From the NCBI RefSeq assembly GCF_002080045.1, contig NZ_MUIN01000001.1, forward strand, positions 425,908-489,907: 64,000 nt of DNA, given 5' to 3'. A model generated the notes under the pieces. It was not told the DNA's origin, searched no databases, and worked only from the letters and a program-made list of their open reading frames with translations. Positions within the stretch are counted from its first letter, which is position 1; every line of letters starts with the position of its first letter. Of the stretch, positions 27,079-36,123 are shown in pieces. The translations under genes and the position numbers were made by a program. The DNA is from Pseudomonas sp. Bc-h. GTDB taxonomy: Bacteria > Pseudomonadota > Gammaproteobacteria > Pseudomonadales > Pseudomonadaceae.

Positions 27079-28026
27079 ATGAGCAGTCGCGTCACGATGG
27101 GACTCGCTGTGCTTTTTTTGCTGGGGGCGTTGTTCGCCGGGTATTGGGGTCTGGTCCTGAGTCGTCAGCCGGCGCCTGCTCCTGTCGCCCCTGTCACTCA
27201 GACCGAAACGCCGGTCGCTGCGCCTCCCGTGGCCGAAAAGCCGATGGAAGACCCCACCCGCCAGCCTGTGCTGGTGCTCGCCAAAGACCTTCCCGCCTAC
27301 GCACCCATCAAAGCCGATGACCTGATCGTCGAGCGTCTGAAAGTCGCGCCTCCCGGCAGTTTCGACAAACCCGAAGATGCGGTCGGTCGCATGTCCTGGC
27401 GGACTCTTGCGGCCGGGACATGGTTGACTGAAAGCAGCTTCGAAGCCGGTGGCACGCTGGCCCGGATGATTCGTCCCGGTGAACGTGCGCTGGCATTGTC
27501 GATCGATGAAATCATCGGTGCTGGCGGCCAGTTGAGCCCTGGCGATTATGTAGACGTGCTGCTCTACCTGCCGCCGGATCAGGCCAGCACCGATCGCAGC
27601 GCGCAGACCGTGGTGCCCGCGCTGAGGGTGCTCAGCGTTGGCGCGCTGATGGGGCCTGTGAATCAGGGGCAGGACGATCAGGGCATCAGCCGCGAAGAAC
27701 GTGCGCAACAGCAAAAGCTCAGAAGCAGCGCTCGCAGCGTGGTCGTCGCCGTTCCGGAAAAACTCCTCAACCGCTTGATGCTGGCGACCCAGGCGGGCCC
27801 CCTGCGTCTGGCTGTGCGCAGTGCCGAGGAAAAGAATCTGGAGCGCTACTGGGCAGGCGACTCGGACATTGCCCAGCAGCTGGATACCACCAGCCGCAAC
27901 GTCACCCACTACAACCAGTTGAGCGTGGGCGGCGGACGCAGCACGCCGGTCGGCGGCAGCGCGCCGCGCACGGTGCGGCCGATTGATGTCATTCGCGGCA
28001 ACCAGGTCACGCAGCAAACCCCCTGA
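27079..28026 (+). CDS. rcpC: Flp pilus assembly protein RcpC/CpaB
   Basis: A 315-residue periplasmic protein anchored by an N-terminal helix (about 7-25), followed by a Pro-rich tether. An SAF domain (about 70-135, VLVLAKDLPAYAPIKADDLIVERL) and an RcpC/CpaB domain (RALALSIDEIIGAGGQLSPGDYVDVLL) follow. It belongs to the secretin part of the Tad machine. It is the first gene of the rcpC-rcpA-tadZ-tadA-tadB-tadC-tadD operon. Confidence 0.92.
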   Translation: MSSRVTMGLAVLFLLGALFAGYWGLVLSRQPAPAPVAPVTQTETPVAAPPVAEKPMEDPTRQPVLVLAKDLPAYAPIKADDLIVERLKVAPPGSFDKPEDAVGRMSWRTLAAGTWLTESSFEAGGTLARMIRPGERALALSIDEIIGAGGQLSPGDYVDVLLYLPPDQASTDRSAQTVVPALRVLSVGALMGPVNQGQDDQGISREERAQQQKLRSSARSVVVAVPEKLLNRLMLATQAGPLRLAVRSAEEKNLERYWAGDSDIAQQLDTTSRNVTHYNQLSVGGGRSTPVGGSAPRTVRPIDVIRGNQVTQQTP

Positions 28027-28047
28027 TCGAGCAAGGACTGCACATTC

Positions 28048-29304
28048 ATGAGTAACCGTTTGAAGCCGGTGTTGAACCGTATCGTGTTGGGGTTGCTGTC
28101 CGCCGGTCTGTATCAGGGCTGTGCAGTGGCGGCTCCGGGCGGGTGCGCATCGCTTGCGGCCATGCCTGCCGCTCTGGAGATCGGCCAGGGCGTACAGCAG
28201 GATATTCGCTCGTCTGTGGCAATCACACGGCTGGCTGTCGGCGATCCGAAGATCGCGGACGTGCACGTCAATGGCGACGACAACGGCGGCTTTCTGTTGA
28301 CCGGCGTGGCACCGGGCACCACCAGCCTGATGGTGTGGACCAGTTGCTCGACCTCGCCCCGGCAAAGCATGGTCTTCGTGCGTGGCGCTGCCAAAACGGG
28401 GATGACCGACGCGCTGTTGCCGCCCTCCGAAGATCCGCTGTTGCCGAGCCAGGTACAGACCGATATTCGCTTTGTGGAAGTCAGCCGCACCAAGCTGAAA
28501 GAGGCGAGCACTTCGATCTTCGGCAGGGGCTCGAACAACTTCCTGTTTGGCTCACCTGGCACCGTACCGGGCGTGACCGTAACGCCAGGCACGGTGGGCG
28601 GCACGCGGCCGGCGATCCCGCTGAACAACAATAATTTCAACATCGTCTGGGGCGGTGGCAGCAGTAAGGTGCTGGGCATGCTCAACGCCATGGAAAGCAG
28701 CGGCTTCGCCTATACCCTGGCGCGACCAAGCCTGGTGGCGTTGAGCGGGCAGAGCGCAAGTTTTCTGGCGGGAGGCGAGTTCCCGGTGCCGGTGCCCAAT
28801 GGCGAAGGCAACGGCATCTCCATCGAGTACAAGGAATACGGCGTGCGCCTCACGCTGACGCCGACGGTGGTGGGGCGAAATCGCATCGCCTTGAAGGTTG
28901 CACCCGAGGTCAGTGAGCTGGATTTCACCGCTGGCGTGACCATCGCTGGCACCACAGTCCCCGCGCTGAACGTGCGCCGCACCGACACCAGCGTGTCCCT
29001 GGCCGATGGCGAAAGTTTCGTGATCAGTGGCCTGATCAACACCAGCAACATTGCCTCGGTGGACAAGTTTCCGGGCCTGGGTGACATCCCGATTCTCGGG
29101 GCATTGTTTCGCAGTTCACAGATCAACCGTGACGAGCGCGAGCTGCTGATGATCGTCACCCCGCATCTGGTTCAGCCACTGGCCGCCAACGCGCCGCTGC
29201 CCGCGCTGCCGGGCGAAAGCCTGCGTAATTACGATCCGAACTTCCTGAAGATGTACTTCCTTGAAAACGGCAATTTCGACCGCCGTAGCGGGTTATCGCA
29301 ATGA
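28048..29304 (+). CDS. rcpA: Flp pilus secretin RcpA/CpaC
   Basis: Outer-membrane secretin of the Tad system, 418 residues. After a signal peptide (about 1-30), an N-terminal BON-like/pilus-assembly domain (LEIGQGVQQDIRSSVAITRLAVGDPKIADV) is followed by the secretin core (TDIRFVEVSRTKLKEAS, SFLAGGEFPVPVPN, YGVRLTLTPTVVG, VSLADGESFVISGLI, FPGLGDIPILGALFRSS, LLMIVTPHLV). The stop codon overlaps the tadZ start by 4 bp. Confidence 0.95.
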   Translation: MSNRLKPVLNRIVLGLLSAGLYQGCAVAAPGGCASLAAMPAALEIGQGVQQDIRSSVAITRLAVGDPKIADVHVNGDDNGGFLLTGVAPGTTSLMVWTSCSTSPRQSMVFVRGAAKTGMTDALLPPSEDPLLPSQVQTDIRFVEVSRTKLKEASTSIFGRGSNNFLFGSPGTVPGVTVTPGTVGGTRPAIPLNNNNFNIVWGGGSSKVLGMLNAMESSGFAYTLARPSLVALSGQSASFLAGGEFPVPVPNGEGNGISIEYKEYGVRLTLTPTVVGRNRIALKVAPEVSELDFTAGVTIAGTTVPALNVRRTDTSVSLADGESFVISGLINTSNIASVDKFPGLGDIPILGALFRSSQINRDERELLMIVTPHLVQPLAANAPLPALPGESLRNYDPNFLKMYFLENGNFDRRSGLSQ

Positions 29305-30497
29305 GCCAGGGACCTAGCCTGAGCCAGACCTTTCTGGCCATCACCCGCAACACCACTGACCTGGAATGGCTGCAGGGCGCACTGGCGCCGTTGGGTCAGG
29401 TGGTCAGCGCCGGCACTGGCAGCCTGGATGAACTGCTCGCGCTGGTGGACGTGACCTTCGCCAGCGTGGTGTTCGTCGGGCTTGATCGCGAACACCTGAT
29501 GAACCAGAGCGCGTTGATCGAAGGTGCGCTGGAGGCCAAGCCGATGCTGGCCATCGTGGCCTTGGGCGACGGCATGGACAATCAGCTTGTACTGAATGCG
29601 ATGCGTGCCGGTGCGCGGGATTTTGTCGCCTATGGTTCGCGTTCCAGTGAAGTCGCCGGGCTGGTCCGGCGCCTGAGCAAGCGTCTGCCCGCGGTGGCAC
29701 CCAATCCGAACATGGGCGGCCTGACCGTTCTCTATGGTGCCCAAAGCGATGGCGACGGCGCGTTGGTCTCGGCCCATCTGGCGTTGGTCGCCCAGCAGAA
29801 AGGTCAGCGGACGTTGTTGCTGGATCTGGGCTTGCCCCGTGGCGATAGCCTGGCAATGCTGAGTCTGGAGGCTTCATTCAATTTCGGCGACGCAGTGCGC
29901 CACCTGCGGCGACTCGACTCAACGCTGATCGACAGTGCCTTCACCGTTCACCCCAGCCAGCTGCGCATTCTGGCCTACGCCGACGACGACATGTCGCTGG
30001 AGCACACCAGTGCTGCCGAGCTGTACATGCTGCTCAGCGCCTTGCGTCAGCACTTTCAACATGTGGTGGTGAATCTGGTGGGCCAGCCGGACAGCGAGTC
30101 GCTGCGGACCTTCGTCGCCCATTGCGACCAGTTGCTGTGGTACGTGAACCAGAACGTCATCGAGTGCCGACGCAATCTGGCGATTCTCAACCTGTGGCGC
30201 GAGAAGGGCCTGAAGCTGCAACACGCGGGGCTGTTGGTGGACAAATACCTGCGCCAGGTCACGCCCAATTCCGAAACCCTGGAAAAGACCTTCGGCCTGC
30301 CCGCCATGGCGGTGCTGCCGCTGAGCCCCGAGCTGCGTCTGAACGCCAAGAATCAGGGGTTGTCGCTGTTCGAACTGTCGGCCCGAGAGTCGTTGAGCGC
30401 GGGTCTGCGCAATCTCGGCGAGCGTCTGGCCACCCAGTCCGAGGACCCCGGAAAATCCGGCGGCGGCTGGCTCACTCGGTTGTGGGGGCGCAAGTAG
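29301..30497 (+). CDS. tadZ: Flp pilus localisation protein TadZ/CpaE, with degenerate Walker A
   Basis: A 398-residue protein with an N-terminal atypical receiver-like domain (about 1-130) and a MinD/ParA-like domain (about 140-370), which places the Tad apparatus at the pole in other bacteria. Where MinD-like proteins have KGGxGKT, this one reads YGAQSDGDGALVSAHLAL (145-162), with no lysine, so nucleotide binding is doubtful. Later elements (LLLDLGLPRGDSLAML, VVVNLVGQPDSESLRTFVAHCDQLL) are kept. It overlaps rcpA by 4 bp and abuts tadA. Confidence 0.88.
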   Translation: MSQGPSLSQTFLAITRNTTDLEWLQGALAPLGQVVSAGTGSLDELLALVDVTFASVVFVGLDREHLMNQSALIEGALEAKPMLAIVALGDGMDNQLVLNAMRAGARDFVAYGSRSSEVAGLVRRLSKRLPAVAPNPNMGGLTVLYGAQSDGDGALVSAHLALVAQQKGQRTLLLDLGLPRGDSLAMLSLEASFNFGDAVRHLRRLDSTLIDSAFTVHPSQLRILAYADDDMSLEHTSAAELYMLLSALRQHFQHVVVNLVGQPDSESLRTFVAHCDQLLWYVNQNVIECRRNLAILNLWREKGLKLQHAGLLVDKYLRQVTPNSETLEKTFGLPAMAVLPLSPELRLNAKNQGLSLFELSARESLSAGLRNLGERLATQSEDPGKSGGGWLTRLWGRK

Positions 30498-31760
30498 ATG
30501 AAAGGCGAAAAACTCTTCGGCGTGTCGTCTCGTCCGGCCGAAAGCGGTGGTGACGGGCAGGGCCTGAAACTGGTGCTGCATCGCTACATCATCGACGCCA
30601 TTGAAGAGAGCGGGCGCAATCTGCTGGAAGGCACACGCCCGGCGCTGGCGCAGTTCGTCACTGACAAAGTGGCGGAGTACGTGGCCCGCCTGCGACTGGC
30701 GATCTCCCGGTACGAGATGGAGCGCCTGGCCGAAGAGCTGGTGGACGAGCTCACAGGTTTCGGCCCGCTGGAGGTCCTGCTGCGAGACAAGTCGGTTACC
30801 GAGATTCTGGTCAATGGCCCGAACAAGGTGTTCATCGAGCGCGAAGGTGTGCTGCATCACTCCGACCTGCGCTTCATCGATTCGCATCATGTGGAGCGCG
30901 TGATTCAACGCATTCTCGCGCCCCTGGGCAGGCGTCTGGATGAGTCCTCGCCAATGGTCGATGCGCGCTTGCCCGATGGCAGTCGGGTCAACGCGATCAT
31001 CCCGCCGATTGCGCTGGACGGCCCCTGTGTGTCGATCCGCAAGTTTCGCAAGGACATGCTCAAAAGCTCCGATCTGGTGGCGATGCAGACCATCGACCAA
31101 CCGATCTATGACTTCCTCGAAAGCGCCGTCAGCAAGCGTTGCAACATCCTCATCAGCGGCGGCACGGGCACCGGCAAGACCACCATGCTCAACGTGCTCA
31201 GCCAGATGATTCACAGTCAGCAACGGTTGGTGACCATCGAAGACGTCGCCGAACTGCAACTCGGCCATCCCCATGTAGTGCGTCTGGAAACCCGCCCCCC
31301 CAACGCCGAGGGGCATGGCGAAGTGCGCGCCAGCGACCTGATTCGCAACGCCCTGCGGATGCGCCCGGACCGGATCATTCTCGGCGAGATTCGTGGCGTG
31401 GAAGTGCTGGATGTGATGACCGCGATGAACACCGGTCACGACGGCTCCATGAGCACCGTCCACGCCAACAATGCGCAGGATGCGTTGCTGCGTCTGGAAA
31501 CACTGGTCGGTCTGACCGGTCGACAGATTGCCGAGAAGACTCTGCGTCAGATGATCTGCGCGGCGCTGGACGTGATCATCCAGTTGACCCGGATGCCCGA
31601 TGGTCGACGCTGCGTCAGCGAAGTGGTGGAGGTGGTCGGAACGCGGGATGACGTGTACGTCACCAACACCCTGTTCCGTCTGGACCGCCGTACCGGCTTT
31701 GGCTTTTTGCGTGAAGCGATCAACCCGGCGGGCGACAAGCTTCGGCAGCTGGATTACTGA
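30498..31760 (+). CDS. tadA: Flp pilus assembly ATPase TadA/CpaF
   Basis: The 420-residue type II/IV secretion ATPase powers pilus assembly at the inner membrane. The N-terminal domain ([33 protein letters not shown]) is typical of TadA. Walker A is GGTGTGKTT with K227, the Asp box is [11 protein letters not shown], Walker B is [13 protein letters not shown] and the His box region is [20 protein letters not shown]. It begins directly after the tadZ stop. Confidence 0.96.
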   Translation: MKGEKLFGVSSRPAESGGDGQGLKLVLHRYIIDAIEESGRNLLEGTRPALAQFVTDKVAEYVARLRLAISRYEMERLAEELVDELTGFGPLEVLLRDKSVTEILVNGPNKVFIEREGVLHHSDLRFIDSHHVERVIQRILAPLGRRLDESSPMVDARLPDGSRVNAIIPPIALDGPCVSIRKFRKDMLKSSDLVAMQTIDQPIYDFLESAVSKRCNILISGGTGTGKTTMLNVLSQMIHSQQRLVTIEDVAELQLGHPHVVRLETRPPNAEGHGEVRASDLIRNALRMRPDRIILGEIRGVEVLDVMTAMNTGHDGSMSTVHANNAQDALLRLETLVGLTGRQIAEKTLRQMICAALDVIIQLTRMPDGRRCVSEVVEVVGTRDDVYVTNTLFRLDRRTGFGFLREAINPAGDKLRQLDY

Positions 31761-31781
31761 GCGCGAACAGGGAGGTTCAAG

Positions 31782-32666
31782 GTGAAAGGAGCCATCGTCC
31801 TCGGACTGATTTTCATGCTGCTGATGGGGATGTCTCTCTACCTGTTCTATCGCGGGCTGAACAAGGGCGCCAATGAACGGATCATGACCCGCCTGTCGCT
31901 GGGGCAGCCCGAGGCGCCTTTTGCCAAGCCGGGGCTGGCACGAGTCGAGCGGGCGTTTTTGCGCGCAGGCCTTGGTAAACCCACAGAGCGCCTGCCGCTT
32001 GCCATGTCGATCTGGCTGGGGTCGGTGCTCGTGGGTTATTTGCTCTACGGATGGTTTGGTCTGGCGCTGGGGATTGTGTTGCCTCTGATACTTCTGCGTT
32101 TTTTCGTTAGCTTCCGTTATCAGCGTCGGGTGCGGCGGATGATCGAGCAATTACCTCAACTGCTGGACCATACCGTGCGCAGTCTGAAGTCCGGACGTAC
32201 GCTGGGGGACGCAGTACTGCACAGTATTGACGCGGCAAGCTTCCCGCTTAGCGAAGCCATGTCCCGAATCAGGCGTAATGTACAAATGGGTATCACCCTT
32301 CCGGATGCGGTGCAGGATTTTGCCGATCTCTATGAACGCGACGAGTTTCAGTTATTCGCACTGGGCCTGCGCGTCAACCATCGATATGGCGGCAACGCCA
32401 GCGAGCTACTGGAAAACCTTATCAGGGTGGTTCGTGAACGGGAACAAGGCGCCCGCCAGCTTCGGGCAATGACCGGGGAAACGCGCATGACAGCGGTAGT
32501 ACTCGCACTGCTTCCTGTGAGCATGGCGGGGTACTTTCTTGTGGTGAATCCGACCTATCTGTTGCACATGTGGAACGACGATTCGGGGCGCAAGATCTTG
32601 CTTGTCGCGTTCACCATGCAGACGTTGGGTTGTCTGGCGCTATGGCGCATGTTGCGGAGTATTTGA
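31782..32666 (+). CDS. tadB: Flp pilus inner-membrane protein TadB
   Basis: A 294-residue platform protein with a GTG start at 31782 after GGAGG. Hydrophobic segments lie near 5-22, 70-105, 230-255 and 270-290, and the GspF/TadC-type domain (RMIEQLPQLLDHTVRSLKSG...LRVNHRYGGNASELLENL) is cytoplasmic. It pairs with TadC. Codon use is slightly more AT-rich than in tadA. Confidence 0.93.
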   Translation: MKGAIVLGLIFMLLMGMSLYLFYRGLNKGANERIMTRLSLGQPEAPFAKPGLARVERAFLRAGLGKPTERLPLAMSIWLGSVLVGYLLYGWFGLALGIVLPLILLRFFVSFRYQRRVRRMIEQLPQLLDHTVRSLKSGRTLGDAVLHSIDAASFPLSEAMSRIRRNVQMGITLPDAVQDFADLYERDEFQLFALGLRVNHRYGGNASELLENLIRVVREREQGARQLRAMTGETRMTAVVLALLPVSMAGYFLVVNPTYLLHMWNDDSGRKILLVAFTMQTLGCLALWRMLRSI

Positions 32667-32667
32667 A

Positions 32668-33555
32668 ATGGTCTTGTTGCTCAGCGTCCTCTTATTTGCA
32701 GCCGCAGGTTTTCTCCTTCTATTGACCGTTGCCCGGCAGCGGCGCAGCGATCGCCAGATCATGTCTCGCCTGCAAGGAGAGATTACCCGCGACAGTCGCG
32801 TCGGCAGTCTGTTGCGCGTGCTAGGCGACAGCCGGTTCGGCCAGCGCTCGGTCAGCCTGGACAGCGAAACACAGATCCTGCTCAACCGCATCGGGTGGCG
32901 TCGCTCAAGCCAGCGTTCGCTGTTTGCCGCATGCCAGATCGGCGTGCCTCTCGTCGCTGTGTGTTTAGTTCTGTTGGTTCAGATGCTTTTTTTCAACGAC
33001 TTGAAGTATCCGTTCATGGCTCCGGCATTCGCTTTAGGGTTGGGATATCTGGCCCCAAAGCGTGCGCTTGCCGCCGCTGCTGCGCGTCGACAGAAACGGG
33101 CGGTGATTGAAATATCTACCTTCATTCCCCTGCTGCGCATTCTGTTCGAGTCAGGCATGGCAGTGGAACAGGCATTGCGAGTTTTGAGCAACGAAGGACG
33201 CCAACTGCTGCCGGTACTTTCATCTGAGTTGCGAGTGATGCTGGTGCGTGTTGATTCAGGCCTTGAGTTGGGTGATGAGTTGAACAAGGCCGCCGCCCTG
33301 CTCGCAGTCGATGAGTTCACCGACACCTGCGTGATCCTCAATCAGCTGATTCATCAGGGCGGCGGGGCGATGAAGTCTCTGTTGGCGCTAAAACAGTTGA
33401 TCGATGACCGTCGCCTGACCCGGTTGCAGGAATACATTTCCAAACTCTCGGCGAAGATGTCAGTGGTGATGATGGTATTCCTGTTTCCTGCTTTGTTGAT
33501 CGTATTGGCTGGGCCGGGTTTTATCGCCATCAGCAAGGCGCTGAGTTCACATTAG
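32668..33555 (+). CDS. tadC: Flp pilus inner-membrane protein TadC
   Basis: A 295-residue paralogue of TadB, which begins 1 bp after the tadB stop (MVLLLSVLLFAAAGFLLLL). The T2SSF-like region is IEISTFIPLLRILFESGMAVEQALRVLSNEG, followed by helices at about 95-130 and 265-290. An in-frame start at 32602 lies inside tadB and is rejected. Confidence 0.93.
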   Translation: MVLLLSVLLFAAAGFLLLLTVARQRRSDRQIMSRLQGEITRDSRVGSLLRVLGDSRFGQRSVSLDSETQILLNRIGWRRSSQRSLFAACQIGVPLVAVCLVLLVQMLFFNDLKYPFMAPAFALGLGYLAPKRALAAAAARRQKRAVIEISTFIPLLRILFESGMAVEQALRVLSNEGRQLLPVLSSELRVMLVRVDSGLELGDELNKAAALLAVDEFTDTCVILNQLIHQGGGAMKSLLALKQLIDDRRLTRLQEYISKLSAKMSVVMMVFLFPALLIVLAGPGFIAISKALSSH

Positions 33556-33564
33556 GGAGATCCC

Positions 33565-34293
33565 ATGAAAGGAATGATCGCAGTATTGGGGCTGGTCCTG
33601 CTCAGCGGTTGTGCAAGTGACGGCAGCGCCCCTTGGCTGGCGCAAACGACTAGCGTCAGTTGTGCAAAACCCACCTCGGATCAGGAACTGGCCTTGAATA
33701 TGGCCCAGGACATGGCCGACGAAGGCCGTCTGCACGCAAGCCTGGCAAATCTGGAAAGCCTGCCGCCGAACCTCGCCGAGGTGAGATTGCGCAAGGCGCG
33801 AGTGTTGCGTCTGTTGGGCAGCAGTGAGGCCGAGCCGTTGTTCAAGAGCTTGCTGGGCACCTGCCGGGCGGCCGAAGGTGAGCACGGTCTCGGGCAACTG
33901 GCGGCAGCGCGCGGAAACAACAAACAGGCCTTGGCGCATCTGCAGGCGGCGGTGAAGCTGTCGCCCACCGACGAGAAAATTCGAAACGACCTTGGCGTGG
34001 TTTATCTCAATCAACTGAAGCTTGAGCAGGCGCGCTTCCAGTTCCTGACCGCCATCGAACTCAAGCAGTCCGACACACTGGCTGCGCTGAACATGGTGAC
34101 GCTGCTGATCTACCAGGATGACTGGACCCAGGCGGCAGCACTGGTCTCGCGCACAGGCCTGACCCCCGATCAGGTGAACGATGCGCAGGCCCGCGCCGAC
34201 AAACTCAAAAGCGCGCCCATCAGCACGCGAGTCAAACCCGACCGGGTCGCCGCCGTCGTCGATCCAACCGTAGTCGCAGGGAGACAGCCATGA
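33565..34293 (+). CDS. tadD: Flp pilus lipoprotein TadD with tetratricopeptide repeats
   Basis: The 242-residue protein has a lipobox ending at C16 (LVLLSGC) and helical TPR-type repeats over about residues 45-200 (HGLGQLAAARGNNKQALAHL, KIRNDLGVVYLNQLKLEQAR). TadD is a pilotin-like accessory protein needed for Flp pilus biogenesis. Its stop overlaps the next start by 4 bp. Confidence 0.88.
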   Translation: MKGMIAVLGLVLLSGCASDGSAPWLAQTTSVSCAKPTSDQELALNMAQDMADEGRLHASLANLESLPPNLAEVRLRKARVLRLLGSSEAEPLFKSLLGTCRAAEGEHGLGQLAAARGNNKQALAHLQAAVKLSPTDEKIRNDLGVVYLNQLKLEQARFQFLTAIELKQSDTLAALNMVTLLIYQDDWTQAAALVSRTGLTPDQVNDAQARADKLKSAPISTRVKPDRVAAVVDPTVVAGRQP

Positions 34294-34571
34294 GCGGAAT
34301 CTTGCTGAGCGGGGTCTGCGTATTTCTCGTCAGCGGTGCAGCCTGGGCCATCGAACCGGGACCGTCCTCGCCTTCGCAGAAACAGACCGAAGCCTGGTTG
34401 CAACTGCAAGCCAGTGGCAAGGCGGCGTCCAGCGTCCCGCAGCCCTCAAGCCCCATCGAGCGTGACCTGAGCATGCAGCGCTGGCTGGACAGCTATCAGC
34501 ACCCGATTCCGGATTTTTATGAGCAGAAGAAGGGCGGCAACGTGTCGAGCGGGAGTTCGGGAGGGAACTGA
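34290..34571 (+). CDS. DUF3613 secreted protein of the tad operon
   Basis: A 93-residue protein with a signal peptide (about 1-20, GILLSGVCVFLVSGAAWA) and a DUF3613 region (QKQTEAWLQLQASGKAAS...LSMQRWLDSYQHPIPDFYEQK). Its function is unknown. Pseudomonas tad operons carry such a gene in this position, after tadD. It overlaps tadD by 4 bp. Confidence 0.8.
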   Translation: MSGILLSGVCVFLVSGAAWAIEPGPSSPSQKQTEAWLQLQASGKAASSVPQPSSPIERDLSMQRWLDSYQHPIPDFYEQKKGGNVSSGSSGGN

Positions 34572-34596
34572 TGAACGGCCTGTGCATTGAACATGA

Positions 34597-34672
34597 CCGG
34601 TAGCCGTCCGGCTTGCCGGCAGTGGCGATGCTGAGGGCGCAACCGCCGGCAAGCCGGACTGCTACAACCGGT
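34597..34672. repeat. REP palindrome after the tad operon
   Basis: Arms ACCGGTAGCCGTCCGGCTTG (left) and CAAGCCGGACTGCTACAACC plus GGT (right) pair with few mismatches around a variable centre. It separates the convergent ends of the DUF3613 gene and pprB. Confidence 0.9.
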
Positions 34673-34693
34673 GGAAAACTCGAAAATGAGACT

Positions 34694-35461
34694 TCAATGC
34701 GCAGTCACACGCCCTCGCGCCGCTGCATTGTTCGGCGATAGCGCCAGTGCCAGTTGGGTGCGGTTGTGCATGTGGGTCAGGCGCAGCACTTGTGAGACAT
34801 ACAGCTTCACGGTGTTTTCGGTGATGCCCAGTTCGCAGGCGATCTGGTAGTTGGTCTGGCCCTTGCTCACCAGCTTGGCGACGTCCAGTTGGCGGGGAGA
34901 AAGTGGCTCGAAAATCGCCGGGATCTGGAACTCACCATCGCCCTCGGCAGCGGCGGGTTGAACGATCTGCCGCGACTTGTCGAGGTCTTGGCAGAGGTCG
35001 TCGATGGAGGCCGCCAGAAACTGCAGTTTGTCGTTGAGATGGCCAAGGTGCTGAACGTTTTTCACCCGCTCTTCAAGTGATTCTTCCTGACGCTGCACGC
35101 CCTGAAGCAGTTCGTTGAGGTCGACGGGTTTCTGGTAGTAATCAGCGATGCCGGCGCGCAGGGCCTTGATCACGTCCTGTTTCTCGGCTTTGCCGGTCAG
35201 CATGATGGATTCGAAAATACGCTTTTTGCCGGCCAGCAGCTTCATGGCTTCCACCAGTTCAATACCGTTCAGGCCTGGCATATCCAGGTCGCACAGCACG
35301 ATGGCTACGCTGCTGTCATCGCGGAATCGTTCGAGCGCTTCACGGCTCGAATAGCAAGGGACGCAGTGATAGCCGCTGCCCTCCAGAAACTCACTGATTT
35401 CATCGACGATCAGCGGCTGATCGTCAACCACCAGAACTTTCACTGCCGAATACTTGTTCAC
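34694..35461 (-). CDS. pprB: Response regulator PprB, activator of Flp/Tad pili
   Basis: The 255-residue protein starts with GTG at 35461 after GGGAG. Its receiver domain has phosphoacceptor D58 in LCDLDMPGLNG, a TGKAEKQ switch and the KPVD lysine. A coiled, helical linker (about 120-180) joins it to a LuxR-type HTH (LSPRQLDVAKLVSKGQTNYQ...ITENTVKLYVSQVL). PprB in P. aeruginosa turns on flp-tad genes and other attachment factors. The cognate kinase gene pprA lies 1.1 kb away on the plus strand. Confidence 0.93.
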   Translation of the reverse strand: MNKYSAVKVLVVDDQPLIVDEISEFLEGSGYHCVPCYSSREALERFRDDSSVAIVLCDLDMPGLNGIELVEAMKLLAGKKRIFESIMLTGKAEKQDVIKALRAGIADYYQKPVDLNELLQGVQRQEESLEERVKNVQHLGHLNDKLQFLAASIDDLCQDLDKSRQIVQPAAAEGDGEFQIPAIFEPLSPRQLDVAKLVSKGQTNYQIACELGITENTVKLYVSQVLRLTHMHNRTQLALALSPNNAAARGRVTAH

Positions 35462-35610
35462 TCGCTACTCCCTGCTGCGACGACTGCTGAACCAGGCCCG
35501 GCGCCATGGGAATTTTCATGGCTCCGACGGTAGGACTTTCACTGTCCGGGCGTAGGACTAAACCTAGTCTCACTTTCCAACTATGTACATAGAGTGAACT
35601 GGCATTTCGT
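35462..35610 (-). promoter_or_regulatory. pprB upstream region with paired GTAGGACT direct repeats
   Basis: The 149 bp between fppA and pprB contains GTAGGACT at 35530-35537 and again at 35552-35559, 22 bp apart (two helical turns), plus GACTA-AACC-TAGTC overlapping the second copy. The arrangement suggests a binding site for a dimeric regulator, possibly PprB itself. This is an inference from spacing only. Confidence 0.4.
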
Positions 35611-36081
35611 CTACTGAAGACAGAAGGCTGTGGCGGCAAAACCCAGGAACAGAAAGGGTACGAAAGGCTGTTTGGTTGACGTTTCGGGTGCGAGGTTTGG
35701 GTAGCGGCGCCTAAGTGGCTGAGCCACATGGGGCCAGATTTTTTGACGCGCTATCAGCCAGAGCAAACTGGCGACTCCCGCCCCGATGAACGTCCCCAGG
35801 ATGTGCAGAGGGTCGCTGGCCAGCGCCACTGCAATCAGCAGCTTCACATCGCCTGCGCCCAGCCTGTTCAGCGCATAACCCGGCAACGTCATCAACAGCG
35901 CCAGCCCCACCGCCCACCACGCCTGCTGCGAAGCGGCGTTCAACCAACTGCTGCCGTTGATCAGCAGGTAGGCGAGAGCGAACAGCCCGCCGCCCAATGT
36001 CAGCCAGTTGGAAACCCTTCTGCACCGGGCGTCCTGATCGGCACAAACGGCAAACCAAAGCAGCAGGAAAAGTAAATTCAT
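35611..36081 (-). CDS. fppA: Flp prepilin peptidase FppA (A24 family)
   Basis: A 156-residue polytopic aspartic protease that cleaves the Flp and TadE/TadG-type leaders. The two catalytic aspartates are visible: D17 in CADQDARCRRVSN and D78 in the GAGD motif (75-78, LNRLGAGDVKLL). The large cytoplasmic methylase domain of PilD is absent, as usual for FppA/TadV. It is divergent from tadE. Confidence 0.92.
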   Translation of the reverse strand: MNLLFLLLWFAVCADQDARCRRVSNWLTLGGGLFALAYLLINGSSWLNAASQQAWWAVGLALLMTLPGYALNRLGAGDVKLLIAVALASDPLHILGTFIGAGVASLLWLIARQKIWPHVAQPLRRRYPNLAPETSTKQPFVPFLFLGFAATAFCLQ

Positions 36082-36123
36082 TGGGTAAAAAACGTCCTGT
36101 TTTCCGGAAAGAATCTATGCTCC

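Noticed and set aside
29919..32150. 743-codon ORF on the minus strand opposite tadZ-tadA-tadB
   Set aside because: It mirrors three real Tad genes; the translation is rich in Q/H/R without domains, as expected from high-GC antisense frames.
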